64,000 nucleotides of DNA from JAGTVG01 sp963699805 (GTDB lineage Bacteria; Bacteroidota; Bacteroidia; Cytophagales; Cyclobacteriaceae): positions 248,001-312,000 of the forward strand of contig CAVOVH010000004.1 of the NCBI GenBank assembly GCA_963699805.1, given 5' to 3'. The notes beneath the pieces were generated by a model, which worked only from the letters and a program-made list of their open reading frames with translations, was not told the DNA's origin and did no database searches. Shown piece by piece: positions 41,211-51,081 of the stretch (the stretch's first letter is position 1; the number at the start of each line of letters is the position of its first letter). The translations under genes were made by a program, and so were the position numbers.

Positions 41211-43979
41211 TTAGAACCTTAGTTTTAAACCTGCATTCCAGGTTCTTCCAAATCCCCAATAGGCAATGTTCCTGACACTGCCATTGTCTCCATAAATTCC
41301 CCATTCAGCATCCAGCGAGTTGTCAGGATTATGCAGTATATTGGTTTCGGATTCAGAAATATATTCATTTCCTAACAGGTTGTTGATGTTGACGTTCAGG
41401 GTAACATCCAAGCCACCCAGTTGGAAGCCATAATACACACCCGCATCCACCAATCCATAAGCCGGAAGTTTCCAGGCCTGGTTTCCAGGTGTCAGGAATG
41501 AATCATCGGTTGCCAGATCAAAATCGGCATACACCTTATTCGCATAATAATAACTTACGAATAATCTCAAACGCCTGATCAATTCATAATCGGCGCCCAG
41601 ATAAAAGGTCGTCTGAGCGGCATCCGGAACTTTTACATCTGTCATGTACAATATAAGCTGCCTTGACTGATCCTGATAATCAGGATCCTCTGGAACCCAG
41701 GTAGCCGAGAAATTATCCGTATACCTCCAGTTGCCCAGAGAAATCATTCCATTGATCCGTAATTTCTGAACAGGAGTCAGGACGAAATCAATTTCAACTC
41801 CCTGGTGTAACTGGCTGATGTTTTCATAGTTTGAATTGCCATCTACCTCCAAGGTACCCCCAGGATTGTTCGGATCATCGATCAATTGCCGGTCTGCCCT
41901 TGATATCTGGCGGTTGGCCCATTTTGTATGATAGAAATTAACATTCGCGCTGAAAATACTTGAGCGGAAACCATACCCCAATTCAACTGCGACGACATTT
42001 TGATTTTTTGCATCCGCATTTACATCATTGGTAAAGTTTGGGAATACATTATCAAAGATAGGTTGCCGGGAAAAATAACCCCCATTGACAAAAACATTAT
42101 GGTTGTCGTTGATATTATAATTGGCACCGGCTTTGACCGTTCCTCCCAGAAAATTCTGCCAATCCGATTTCTGCATCGGGTCACTATCCTCATAGATGAA
42201 ATAATCGACTCGTTTGAATCCCTGATTGGATCCTGACAAGGAAGCAAAAACCGATAGATCATTTGCACTATATTCCAACTGGCCGAAAATCCCAAGCCAG
42301 TTTACATGGCCGTCATCATTGTAATCGATCTGATTGCCATCCTCCCGTCCTTCCGCCGTAACGTACTTGTCGGGATCGTTAATATCGTTGTCATCATAGT
42401 AGGCGGCAAGGCCTAATAAATCTTCAACCCTTCTGTAATGAAGCCCTTTATAATACCTGGCATCAAGACCAGCGACAAGGGATAAATGATCATTGATTTC
42501 TGTCGTAAAATTTGAAAGCAGTCCATACCAGTTATGCTCATTCATTGATGAACGAAGGATCATCCCATTTCTATAGGATTCAGCTACCGATTGCCCTGCA
42601 AATGGACCTGTATATCCTGGATCCTCAGTCGTCACACCAGGCCCGGACCAGGGTACCTGATCGGCTCCGAAATCAGGAACTGTTCCACCGGTATTCCAGG
42701 AATGAATATCATTCCATCTTACAATTCCATCCTCATTCTTGAACTTGCTGGATGTCCGGAAACTCCCGTTGATCCTACCCAGATCACCTGTTCCTCCCCC
42801 TCTACCGAAGGATGCATATACGGAAGTTGATAATTCAGATTTTTCAGAGATCGTCCAGTAGTGATTCAGGAAAATCTTAGGTTTATGATAGAAATTCTTC
42901 CTCCAGCTGTATTCATTGTCTTTGAATTCACTGTTATTATAATATCCCCACTGCGGATTATAGCGGATTCCTCTTTCTTCAACAGTCTGGATGGTGACTC
43001 CATCAAAACTTCCATATTCACGCTGGAAATGCCATTGAGGGGCTCCAACAGCCGTTAAATGCAATGAGTGCGCTGAGTTGAATTGTTTCGCGATCGAAGC
43101 AAAATAGGACCACCCCTGAAACAAGGATCCGTCAGCATACATATTGCCACGGGTGTGGGTTCCCTGGACTGTAAAAGCCCATCCGCTGGTTCCAAGACCA
43201 GTTGAAAGCATCACGCCGTATTTCTGGTAACCATCGTTGCCAATGGCGGCAGAAACAGCTCCACCTTTTTCCATTTCAGTGGCATTCGTGATGATGTTGA
43301 TGGATCCTCCCACGGTTGGAACCGCCAGTTTTGTCGCTCCCAGTCCACGCTGTACCTGTATTGAACTGGTCACATCAGTGAGTCCTGCCCAGTTTGACCA
43401 GTATACCCAGCCATTCTCCATGTCATTTACGGGAATACCATTGATCATAACGGCCGTATTTCTCTGATCAAACCCACGGATGTTAATCCTGGAATCCCCA
43501 AAGCCTCCTCCCTGTTTGGTGGTATACACTGAAGGTGTGGATCTCATGATCTCGGGAAATTCCTGATTCCCTACACGTTCAGCAATTGCCTGACCTTTAA
43601 TGGTAGAAACGGCAACAGGGGTCTTTCGATCGATGGCCATTGACGCGATCACTTCTACCTCTTTCAATCCAACAGCACCCAAACTCATATTGACTGTGCC
43701 GATATCAATTGGCTGGTTGCCTACGTTGATCTCCTGCTTGATTGTCTCATATCCTACGTAGGATAAAATCAACGTTTTTATTCCAGTCAGAACATTATTA
43801 ATCGTAAAGGCACCATCCAGATCTGTAATGGACCCTGTGTTGGTTCCTTCTATCATTGCATTTACACCTGGTAATGGTTCTCCTGAGTCCTCATCCAATA
43901 CTCTACCAGTGACCGTCCCCTGTGCCAAAACGCTTCCGTAAAACAAAATCCCTGTAATTAATAGTAACAATTTTCTCAT
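41211..43979 (-). CDS. TonB-dependent receptor with CarboxypepD-reg-like domain
   Basis: Outer membrane importer of 922 residues driven by TonB. Order: signal peptide (MRKLLLLITGILFYGSVLAQ), a carboxypeptidase-regulatory-like domain (TVTGRVLDEDSGEPLPGVNA, GSITDLDGAFTINNVLTG, about 20-105), the plug (MRSTPSVYTTKQGGGFGDSR, NIRGFDQRNTAVMINGIPVN, about 125-230), and a 22-strand barrel ending in the typical aromatic terminus GFGRTWNAGLKLRF. There is no SusD-like partner nearby, and the N-terminal extension is of the general type, so the substrate is unknown (glycan, peptide, cofactor or metal complex). It faces the EEP gene convergently and is divergent from the carboxypeptidase. Confidence 0.96.
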   Translation of the reverse strand: MRKLLLLITGILFYGSVLAQGTVTGRVLDEDSGEPLPGVNAMIEGTNTGSITDLDGAFTINNVLTGIKTLILSYVGYETIKQEINVGNQPIDIGTVNMSLGAVGLKEVEVIASMAIDRKTPVAVSTIKGQAIAERVGNQEFPEIMRSTPSVYTTKQGGGFGDSRINIRGFDQRNTAVMINGIPVNDMENGWVYWSNWAGLTDVTSSIQVQRGLGATKLAVPTVGGSINIITNATEMEKGGAVSAAIGNDGYQKYGVMLSTGLGTSGWAFTVQGTHTRGNMYADGSLFQGWSYFASIAKQFNSAHSLHLTAVGAPQWHFQREYGSFDGVTIQTVEERGIRYNPQWGYYNNSEFKDNEYSWRKNFYHKPKIFLNHYWTISEKSELSTSVYASFGRGGGTGDLGRINGSFRTSSKFKNEDGIVRWNDIHSWNTGGTVPDFGADQVPWSGPGVTTEDPGYTGPFAGQSVAESYRNGMILRSSMNEHNWYGLLSNFTTEINDHLSLVAGLDARYYKGLHYRRVEDLLGLAAYYDDNDINDPDKYVTAEGREDGNQIDYNDDGHVNWLGIFGQLEYSANDLSVFASLSGSNQGFKRVDYFIYEDSDPMQKSDWQNFLGGTVKAGANYNINDNHNVFVNGGYFSRQPIFDNVFPNFTNDVNADAKNQNVVAVELGYGFRSSIFSANVNFYHTKWANRQISRADRQLIDDPNNPGGTLEVDGNSNYENISQLHQGVEIDFVLTPVQKLRINGMISLGNWRYTDNFSATWVPEDPDYQDQSRQLILYMTDVKVPDAAQTTFYLGADYELIRRLRLFVSYYYANKVYADFDLATDDSFLTPGNQAWKLPAYGLVDAGVYYGFQLGGLDVTLNVNINNLLGNEYISESETNILHNPDNSLDAEWGIYGDNGSVRNIAYWGFGRTWNAGLKLRF

Positions 43980-44098
43980 AAGGTATACAATTAATGTTGA
44001 TAAGAACTTAATCCAAAAATCAACTTCGATTTTTAAAATATAAAAAATTCAATGTTAAGAAAATGCTATTTTTTTTGATCCGTAACCACCTTGGGCGA

Positions 44099-44106
44099 CA
44101 AAAATA
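44099..44106 (-). promoter_or_regulatory. Putative -7 promoter element for the TonB receptor
   Basis: Minus-strand TATTTTTG, matching TAnnTTTG, about 120 bases before the ATG at 43979, leaving a long 5' leader. Confidence 0.35.
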
Positions 44107-44339
44107 ATTACTATTCTAAAAAAAAATGTAAATATCCCGACAGAATAGAATGTTTATCAAAAAAGTCACAATACAAAATTTAATTTCCCAAACAATGCGT
44201 ATTTATCGGTACGAAAGAAAAAAAATTTGCAAGCGATTTTAGTCATAATAATCCTTTTTTCAAAGGGAAATACAGACTAATGGCACGATCCAATCCAGCA
44301 AATCGAATTTTTTATCTGGCAAGAAATCGATTAATAAAT

Positions 44340-44347
44340 TATCTTTG
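44340..44347 (+). promoter_or_regulatory. Putative -7 promoter element for the M14 peptidase gene
   Basis: TATCTTTG matches TAnnTTTG, 22 bases before the ATG at 44370. Confidence 0.38.
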
Positions 44348-44369
44348 GGAGCCACCATAAAAATCAGTC

Positions 44370-46937
44370 ATGATGAAAAAAGGGCTTTTACTAATAAGTT
44401 TGATCATTTGGAATCTGGTTGATTCTACTGCTCAGAATGAGCTTGATTATTATTTACCGGATCCGGTTGAAATCAATAAGGATATTCCCTCTCCCAAAGA
44501 AATACTTGGATATGAGGTGGGAGAAAAACATGTCAGCCATGAGGATCTTATCAGATACATGCAATTGCTGTCCGCTGCTTCAGATCGCATTCAACTGGAA
44601 ATCTATGGTTACACGCATGAGGGCAGGCCCCTGCTCCTGTTGACAATCTCCGATCCCGATAACCTGAAAAATATTGAACGGATAAGAATGAATCATCTGA
44701 AATTATCGGATCCAACTCTTTCTCCCAGTCTGAATCCGGAGAAGGAACCGGTGGTGATCTGGATGGGATACAGTGTCCATGGTAATGAGCCAAGTGGTTT
44801 GAATGCCTCCATACTGGTTGCTTATTATCTGGCATCCAATGGATCCGATGAAATTAAAAGTCTTCTGAAAAATACCATTATTTTATTAGATCCAAGCATT
44901 AATCCAGATGGTTATAGCCGATTTGCCCAATGGGTAAATCAGTTCAAATCGAATGTAACCATTACAGATCCAAATAATCTCGAACTTAACGAACCATGGC
45001 CTGGTGGACGAACCAATCATTATTGGGTAGATCTGAATCGTGACTGGCTTCTATTACAACAACCGGAATCAAAGACAAGGTTGTCTAAATTTCATCAATG
45101 GTTGCCGAACATCCTCACTGATCATCATGAAATGGAAAGCGATGGAACCTTCTTTTTCCAACCCGGGATCCCTTCCAGAAACAATCCGAATACCCCCGCA
45201 GAAACTTTCTTACTCACAGATAAAATCGGTGCTTATCATGCGGCGGCACTTGACCGGATCGGATCTCTCTATTATTCACGGGAAACCTTCGATGATTTTT
45301 ATTATGGAAAAGGGTCCACATATCCAGACATCAACGGAGGCGTCGGGATATTATTTGAACAGGCTTCCTCAAGAGGCCTTGCCCGTCAGACCGATCATGG
45401 CACGTTAACATTTCCCTTTACGATCCGGAACCAATTTACTACCTCGCTGTCAACCCTGAAGGCAAGTGATGAACTTCGAGCTGAGCTGCTGGATCATCAA
45501 CGTAATTTTTATATCCAGGCAATGAAAGAAGCACAAGAGGATCCAGTGAAGGCCTATGTGGTGGACGCACAGGATGATCCTATCAGATTATTGCATTTTT
45601 CAAAAATACTTGCCCAACATCAGATCGGACTTTTCAGGCTTTCCGGGAACGCCGAGATAAATGGACATACCTATGATCAGGAAAATTCACTGGTCATCCC
45701 AACCTATCAGAAACAATATAAGCTGATCAGAAATCTCTTCGAAAAGATGATCAATTTCCAGGACAGTCTGTTCTATGATGTCTCAGCATGGACCTTGCCT
45801 CCTGCTTTTGACCTCCCTTACGATGCATTGAACGAAAAACAATTCAAAAGTCTTCATTTGACCCCCTATCAACCTGAAGATGAAATCCCGGCAGGTAATT
45901 TTGGGGGAGAGAGTGCGTATGGATATCTAATCAGATGGAATCAATACAATTCACCCATGGCCCTGTATCGACTGCAGGAAAAGGGAATTAGTGTCTTTGT
46001 GGCTGAGAAAAAATTTACGACTTCTGATGGAAAAAATTATGAGGAAGGAACCCTTTTTATCCCAGTCCAGACACAACCTTTCCAGGGAAATACGCTGAAG
46101 TATTACCTGTCCGAAATTTCGGTTTCGACAGGTATTGATATCTTTCCGGTCTCTTCAGGCTATACGGTACGGGGAATCAACCTGGGAAGTCCAAAGATGG
46201 AACCTTTAAAAAAACCCAAGATGCTTCTGCTGGTTGGGGATGGAATATCTTCCTATGAAGCCGGAGAGGTGTGGCATTTGATGGATATACGTTATCGGAT
46301 CCCCCTCACACTGGTTTCTATTAACCAGTTTAACACAACAAATCTCCATGAATATAATAAAATCATCATGGTGACTGGGAATTACAGCGGAATTCAGGAT
46401 CAAAAGAAGGAGGATATGAGAAAATGGCTTGAGAACGGAGGCCATATCATCGCATTTAAAGGAGGAGCCAGATGGCTCAGTAATCAGAAATTGGCTTTTA
46501 TCGAATTCCGTCAGCCCATCAATGACTCAATCGCACAGAAAAAATACGAAGACCTGGATAAGGACCGTGGAGCTCAGGCAATTGGAGGGTCAATTTTTAA
46601 GGCCAGGGTCGATCTGACACATCCCTTATGTTATGGATATCCGGATGAGGAAGTCTGTATTTTTAAAGATGACAAATACTTTTTTGAAAGATCCAAAAAT
46701 CCCTATAACAATCCGGTTGTATATGAAAATGACCCACTGGTAAGTGGATATATCTCCAGCATCAACTATGAGAAAATCAGGAATGCATCGGCTGTTGTGA
46801 TCAGCTCCGTAGGCCGTGGTAAAACCATCTGTTTCAGTGACGACCCCAATTTCAGAGATTTCTGGTTTGGCACGAACCGCCTGTTTTTTAATGCTGTTTT
46901 TTTCGGAGACCTTATCCAGGCAGATTCAGCCAGATGA
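44370..46937 (+). CDS. M14-family zinc carboxypeptidase, secreted
   Basis: An 855-residue exported metallopeptidase. Signal peptide near MKKGLLLISLIIWNLVDSTA. The zinc site is in VHGNEPSG (His137, Glu140) with the third ligand in LTDHHEMESDGTFFFQPG (His252 or 253), and the catalytic Glu is in GVGILFEQASSRG (Glu330). After about residue 400 comes a second domain with a glutamine-amidotransferase-like fold (LLVGDGISSYEAGEVWHLMD, LENGGHIIAFKGGARW). This two-domain form occurs in many Bacteroidota. It probably trims peptides in the periplasm or outside the cell. Divergent from the TonB receptor; its last 12 bases overlap the convergent yigZ. A second ATG directly follows the first. Confidence 0.92.
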   Translation: MMKKGLLLISLIIWNLVDSTAQNELDYYLPDPVEINKDIPSPKEILGYEVGEKHVSHEDLIRYMQLLSAASDRIQLEIYGYTHEGRPLLLLTISDPDNLKNIERIRMNHLKLSDPTLSPSLNPEKEPVVIWMGYSVHGNEPSGLNASILVAYYLASNGSDEIKSLLKNTIILLDPSINPDGYSRFAQWVNQFKSNVTITDPNNLELNEPWPGGRTNHYWVDLNRDWLLLQQPESKTRLSKFHQWLPNILTDHHEMESDGTFFFQPGIPSRNNPNTPAETFLLTDKIGAYHAAALDRIGSLYYSRETFDDFYYGKGSTYPDINGGVGILFEQASSRGLARQTDHGTLTFPFTIRNQFTTSLSTLKASDELRAELLDHQRNFYIQAMKEAQEDPVKAYVVDAQDDPIRLLHFSKILAQHQIGLFRLSGNAEINGHTYDQENSLVIPTYQKQYKLIRNLFEKMINFQDSLFYDVSAWTLPPAFDLPYDALNEKQFKSLHLTPYQPEDEIPAGNFGGESAYGYLIRWNQYNSPMALYRLQEKGISVFVAEKKFTTSDGKNYEEGTLFIPVQTQPFQGNTLKYYLSEISVSTGIDIFPVSSGYTVRGINLGSPKMEPLKKPKMLLLVGDGISSYEAGEVWHLMDIRYRIPLTLVSINQFNTTNLHEYNKIIMVTGNYSGIQDQKKEDMRKWLENGGHIIAFKGGARWLSNQKLAFIEFRQPINDSIAQKKYEDLDKDRGAQAIGGSIFKARVDLTHPLCYGYPDEEVCIFKDDKYFFERSKNPYNNPVVYENDPLVSGYISSINYEKIRNASAVVISSVGRGKTICFSDDPNFRDFWFGTNRLFFNAVFFGDLIQADSAR

Positions 46938-47534
46938 AAGCTCGATGACCCTTACATGAGGAGAAACGGCAAAAAGACCTTTTATTCTTTCTAACTCTGA
47001 TTCCTTTACCCGGATTGAAATGAAAGCTTCCTGATCATAGGATTGTCCTGTGATCTGAAGATTATTGATATCGATCAATCTCATGATCTCATTCAACCCT
47101 TCATAGTCAAACCGGATCGATATTTCCCTGAATTTCAATTTTTCGATGGGTTTCACTTTTCCTAGGGCATCATCTGTTGCCATCTTATAAGCATTGATCA
47201 GGCCGCTTTTCCCCAATTTGGTACCTCCAAAATACCGGACCACTACTACCAGTACGTCGTTGAGTCCCCAGGACCTGATCTGGTTCAGAATGGGATCACC
47301 GGCGGAATGTCTCGGCTCTCCGGCATCATAGGTACGGCTGATTTTACCATCCCTGCCCAGCAGGTAGGCATAGCAATGATGCCGGGCATCATGATACTCC
47401 TTCTTTAACTGCTCGATGAGGATCAAGGCTTCGTCCTCGCTTTCCACCGGGAAAGCAAATGACAGGAACTTGCTGCCTTTTTCCTTATAAAGTCCAGCAG
47501 ATTCATGCCCGATGGTGAGATACGGGTCTTCCAT
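46926..47534 (-). CDS. YigZ/IMPACT family protein
   Basis: A 202-residue protein of the UPF0029/IMPACT family: SKFLSFAFPVESEDEALIL, YHDARHHCYAYLLGRDGKIS, RTYDAGEPRHSAGDPILNQI, VVVVRYFGGTKLGKSGLINA. The C-terminal EF-G domain-V-like part is DYEGLNEIMRLIDINNLQIT. Bacterial YigZ proteins bind nucleic acid or act with proline-rich peptides and stress responses, but the exact role is unsettled. It is one base downstream of the TPR gene on the minus strand. Confidence 0.94.
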   Translation of the reverse strand: MEDPYLTIGHESAGLYKEKGSKFLSFAFPVESEDEALILIEQLKKEYHDARHHCYAYLLGRDGKISRTYDAGEPRHSAGDPILNQIRSWGLNDVLVVVVRYFGGTKLGKSGLINAYKMATDDALGKVKPIEKLKFREISIRFDYEGLNEIMRLIDINNLQITGQSYDQEAFISIRVKESELERIKGLFAVSPHVRVIELSSG

Positions 47535-47535
47535 G

Positions 47536-48663
47536 TCATTTATTCAGATAATTCAAAGCTTCTTCCTTCACTGGCACATAAGGATCGGATTTCAGCGCCT
47601 TTTTATAAAGATCCTTCGCCATTTCAGAATTTTTCTTTTTATCTTCCACCCGGGCCTGGGTAGCATAGATCATGCTCAGATAATGAAAGTTTGAGTTTTT
47701 TAAATCTTCATGCAATTCTAGTGATTTTTCAAGCAACCGGCTGGCTTCATCAAGCTGATCTCTTTTTTCACAAATGATGGCTCTGAATAAAGTACCTGCC
47801 ATTCTGAAAACAGGTTTTTCAGCACGATCCAGTGGATCCAGTAAATTTTCCGCCTGGTCAAATTCATTCATGGCCACCAAGACCTCGACAAGAAGGCTGA
47901 TAAATCGCAGGTTCTTCGGATACCTGCTCAACAGGCTTCGTGCATATGGCAAAGCTTTAGAGGGATTATTTTCATAACGAAGGTAAATATGATATAAATA
48001 AAGGATTGATTCATTCTTTGTAAACACCCCTCTTTGCTCTGATGTTTTGATCTGCTCAATCCCCAATTCCTTATCTCCCCGAGAGAACAGCCACATAAAA
48101 GACTTGTAAAACGGATTAAGTTCCGGATATTTCTCCCGATAATAATTATACAATCCCGTTGAAAAATAAAAATCTGAAAATTCCTCCATCTGCTCTTTTC
48201 CACTTTTAAGATATCTGTATGCCTTTTTGGCTGCATTGATCACCTTAAGCCCCCCCCCCTCCTCAGAATAAAGTTCGGCAAGAAGGGCATTGCCTGCCAT
48301 GGCATAAAACATTCCTTCCACATGAAGGTCCTCCTGACCGATAAATGGCTGGGATGATTCGACCGCTTCATTTAAATAGGTTTCATATTGAAGATACATT
48401 TCAGAACCCGGGACAAGTGGCCGGTCTCTCCAGTAGATTAACAGGGCCCTTATCAGAAAATTAGCGGGATGAATGCCCAGATGATGTGCCTGGTTTTCAA
48501 TCCGCTCCTCTGCCTCTGAAAATTCAAAGTTATAGATATGATCCAGTGTAATGGAAATGGCCTCAACCGCCTCCCGATCCTGAAGAAGTGGAACTTGCGC
48601 TTTTACATAGGATACTACAGCAACGTACAGGATTAAAAAGGAATACGCAATGTAATGGCTCAT
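47536..48663 (-). CDS. Secreted TPR-repeat protein with a ten-G tract
   Basis: A 375-residue exported protein (signal SFLILYVAVVSYVKA) with TPR-like helical pairs: FLIRALLIYWRDRPLVPGS, LYSEEGGGLKVINAAKKAYR, LEVLVAMNEFDQAENLLDPL-like units, RAIICEKRDQLDEASRLLEK and KKNSEMAKDLYKKALKSDPY at the end. I do not recognise a specific family. A run of ten G on the coding strand (48250-48259) encodes the EEGGGLK stretch, so one-base slippage there would abolish the C-terminal two thirds. A TATTTTTG element at 48677-48684 (minus) lies close upstream of the ATG. It is followed by yigZ after one base. Confidence 0.8.
   Translation of the reverse strand: MSHYIAYSFLILYVAVVSYVKAQVPLLQDREAVEAISITLDHIYNFEFSEAEERIENQAHHLGIHPANFLIRALLIYWRDRPLVPGSEMYLQYETYLNEAVESSQPFIGQEDLHVEGMFYAMAGNALLAELYSEEGGGLKVINAAKKAYRYLKSGKEQMEEFSDFYFSTGLYNYYREKYPELNPFYKSFMWLFSRGDKELGIEQIKTSEQRGVFTKNESILYLYHIYLRYENNPSKALPYARSLLSRYPKNLRFISLLVEVLVAMNEFDQAENLLDPLDRAEKPVFRMAGTLFRAIICEKRDQLDEASRLLEKSLELHEDLKNSNFHYLSMIYATQARVEDKKKNSEMAKDLYKKALKSDPYVPVKEEALNYLNK
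48250..48259. repeat. Ten-base C/G homopolymer in a coding region
   Basis: Run of ten C on the plus strand (ten G in the minus-strand gene), codons GGG-GGG-GGG within the secreted TPR protein. It is the longest C/G homopolymer I noticed in the window and is typical in form of a slippage-prone tract. Confidence 0.85.
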
Positions 48664-48878
48664 ACCAAAATATAAACAAAAATAACCTGCTTCTAAAAAA
48701 GAAAAGAGATCCGTTTTATCATCGTTTACTGCGTTAACTTCCAGTTCCCGATGCGTAATAAATTGTCAATACGAATGTAATCCAAAATCAGGATTTGTTA
48801 CATGAATCATGAAGAAACCGGATTGGGAATCCTATATTTACATGATCAAATATAAGGCATAAAAAATACCAGATTTCC

Positions 48879-49844
48879 TTGCAGACTGAAATTTCAAAAA
48901 GATATCTTTTTCTGATTGAAGAAAAACAAACCGGGCAGCAACCTGATGATCCCATTTTTATTTTCAATGATTTCCGTTACCTGTCCTTATGGCCTGAAAA
49001 AATCATCTCTTTTTATCTTAAAAATAACGTGACAGGGAAAATGGCAGGATTTTGCCATTTTCAATGTGATGAGAAAACTGCATCGAGCCCCTTTCAGGCT
49101 CCTTTCGCTTCCATCTATCTTAATGAAGATATCAGGTTTGAAATATATACCCGGTTTATCCACCTGATGACCGATCACCTGAAGCACCAGGGATATGCCA
49201 AAATATATTTGAAACATTATGCGGATTTTTATTCCCCTTACCCTCCTGATAAATTAATCACCGCGCTTTTTTTTGAGGGTTTTCAGATCGTACAAACTGA
49301 CATCAATCATTATCTGAAAGTCACGGACCAGCTTTTTGACAAGGTGGTTCATCCCATGCAGAAGAGACGCATAAAAAAATGCATCCGATGCCGGCATATT
49401 TTTAAACAACATTCAAACAATGAGCTGGAATCTGTGTTTAGGAAGATACAAGACTTAAGAATGCAAAAAAATATTCCGGTTAATATCAGTTTGAATAAGC
49501 TGAAAGCACTTTTTACTCAATTCCCGGATCGATATCATCTATTCTCTGTCCAGGATGGGGAAAAGATCATTGCGGCCACCTGTATGGTAAGCGTTAATGC
49601 TGCCACACTCTATAACTTTCTTCCTGCAAGTGATGAAAATTATAAATCCTCCAGTCCTATGGTCTATCTCATAAAAAATATTTATGAATTTGCCCAAAAG
49701 AACCATTACCGATTTCTGGATCTTGGTATTTCTTCCATCAAGAACCAACCCCAATCTGGATTGATCGCCTTCAAAGAACATCTGGGCGGCATTCCCGGCA
49801 TAAAATTCCAGCTGGAAAAAATCCTTGCCCCAACCCATGTTTGA
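48879..49844 (+). CDS. GNAT/FemAB-like acyltransferase
   Basis: A 321-residue cytoplasmic protein of the GNAT/BioF2-like (FemAB-type) acyltransferase kind, judged from the two-lobed layout. The first lobe contains GFCHFQCDEKTASSPFQAPF and ASIYLNEDIR. The second has DGEKIIAATCMVSVNAATLY, then NFLPASDENYKSSSPMVYLI, FLDLGISSIKNQPQSGLIAF and FKEHLGGIPG. These resemble the cellulose-biosynthesis CelD/BioF2-like domain. The start is uncertain: no ATG is near, and a TTG at 48879 (TEISKRYLFL) gives the most complete form. It overlaps the flippase gene by eight bases and forms a three-gene set with it and the glycosyltransferase; it may acylate a sugar before export. Confidence 0.7.
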   Translation: MQTEISKRYLFLIEEKQTGQQPDDPIFIFNDFRYLSLWPEKIISFYLKNNVTGKMAGFCHFQCDEKTASSPFQAPFASIYLNEDIRFEIYTRFIHLMTDHLKHQGYAKIYLKHYADFYSPYPPDKLITALFFEGFQIVQTDINHYLKVTDQLFDKVVHPMQKRRIKKCIRCRHIFKQHSNNELESVFRKIQDLRMQKNIPVNISLNKLKALFTQFPDRYHLFSVQDGEKIIAATCMVSVNAATLYNFLPASDENYKSSSPMVYLIKNIYEFAQKNHYRFLDLGISSIKNQPQSGLIAFKEHLGGIPGIKFQLEKILAPTHV

Positions 49845-51081
49845 TTTTCTGAAAAAATCGATTTGGTCATTTGTATCGGTGATACTTCGTGTATTGAGTA
49901 CCCTGCTTGTCAATAAGATCTTTGCGGTTCAATATGGCACAACGGGCATCACCCTGCTTGCACATTTTCAAAATCTGGTTAGCATCATCACACAAATTCC
50001 AAACGACGGAGTAAACCGGGGGATCATTAAATACTGGTCGGGAGATGAATTTTCCGTGGATGAAAAACATAAATTATTTGTTACCGGGTTTATATTCAAC
50101 CTGATCCTTTTCTTATTTTCAACTACTTTCATTCTCATATTCGAGCAATATTTTTTCCGGGATTTTCAGATCCCTGTCACTGACACCACATTTTTCCTGT
50201 TGTTCTTTTCCGGAGTATTTATTTTTCTGAACCATCTTTTCCTGCTTTCGGTCATCCTTTCCTTTCAGAAAATAAAAGTATATTCCATCCTCAACATGGC
50301 CACCTCCCTTGTATTGCTAGTGGTCATCTATTTCACTTCAAGGAACAATCCACTCCTCTACGCCTTGGTGGCTTTTATTTTCGCACAGGCTTCCGGTCTG
50401 ATATTTTCGTTTATTTATGTGTATAAAAACAAACATCTCAAATTTAAAAAAGCATCCCTGCCTCCTGATGGATTTACCAAACTTGGTGAGTTTGTTCTAA
50501 TGGCACTCAGTGTCCTGGTTTTTGGCAAATTAACCGATTTTATCATCAGGGATTTTGCTATCCAGCATTATGGATTGCATCTTACCGGCCTCTGGCAATC
50601 GGTGGTTAAAATTTCCGACAGCTATATGATGCTGTTTATCAATACGGTAGGGATCGTGTATTACCCTCAGGTCTCCGCCCTGGTCTTCGATTCCGAACAA
50701 CTCCGGGTCTACCTGAAAGATGTACTCAGGATCGTCCTGGTTGTAAGCATCATTGGTCTATCACTGATCTATCTCTTCAGGGAAACCGTTTTGATCCTGT
50801 TATTTGATCAGGATTTTCTACCAGCCGAGGAATTAATGCCCTTCCAGCTGATCGGCGATTTTTTCTGTTTCCTTGCTTATTTACTCACCTATATAATTTC
50901 TGCCCAGGCTCGTACGCTGACGTTTATCCTGCTGCAAGCAGGATCAGCTTTGATGTATCTTGGATTGGTTCTTTTATTTTCATCCCTTTATGGCATTGAA
51001 GGTATCCCGATAGCCCATGCAGCCAGGTATGGTTTATTACTATTAATTTTAATAATTTTAAACAAGCGTATCATTTTCTAG
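49837..51081 (+). CDS. Polysaccharide flippase (Wzx/O-antigen translocase-like)
   Basis: A polytopic membrane protein of 414 residues from the ATG at 49837 (MFDFLKKSIWSFVSVILRVL) with about 12 hydrophobic segments. The N-terminus LVNKIFAVQYGTTGITLLAH is typical of Wzx/WzxE-like flippases of the MOP superfamily. Such proteins move lipid-linked oligosaccharides across the inner membrane. Eight bases overlap with the upstream acyltransferase, and the glycosyltransferase ATG follows the TAG stop immediately, so the three are translationally linked. The exported glycan is unknown. Confidence 0.85.
   Translation: MFDFLKKSIWSFVSVILRVLSTLLVNKIFAVQYGTTGITLLAHFQNLVSIITQIPNDGVNRGIIKYWSGDEFSVDEKHKLFVTGFIFNLILFLFSTTFILIFEQYFFRDFQIPVTDTTFFLLFFSGVFIFLNHLFLLSVILSFQKIKVYSILNMATSLVLLVVIYFTSRNNPLLYALVAFIFAQASGLIFSFIYVYKNKHLKFKKASLPPDGFTKLGEFVLMALSVLVFGKLTDFIIRDFAIQHYGLHLTGLWQSVVKISDSYMMLFINTVGIVYYPQVSALVFDSEQLRVYLKDVLRIVLVVSIIGLSLIYLFRETVLILLFDQDFLPAEELMPFQLIGDFFCFLAYLLTYIISAQARTLTFILLQAGSALMYLGLVLLFSSLYGIEGIPIAHAARYGLLLLILIILNKRIIF

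Larger units (their letters stand above)
43980..44369. other. Divergent regulatory gap between TonB receptor and M14 peptidase genes
   Basis: About 390 AT-rich bases without a credible reading frame. It holds two candidate -7 elements, one for each direction, and several poly-A/T runs. No repeat or RNA gene was seen. Confidence 0.6.
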
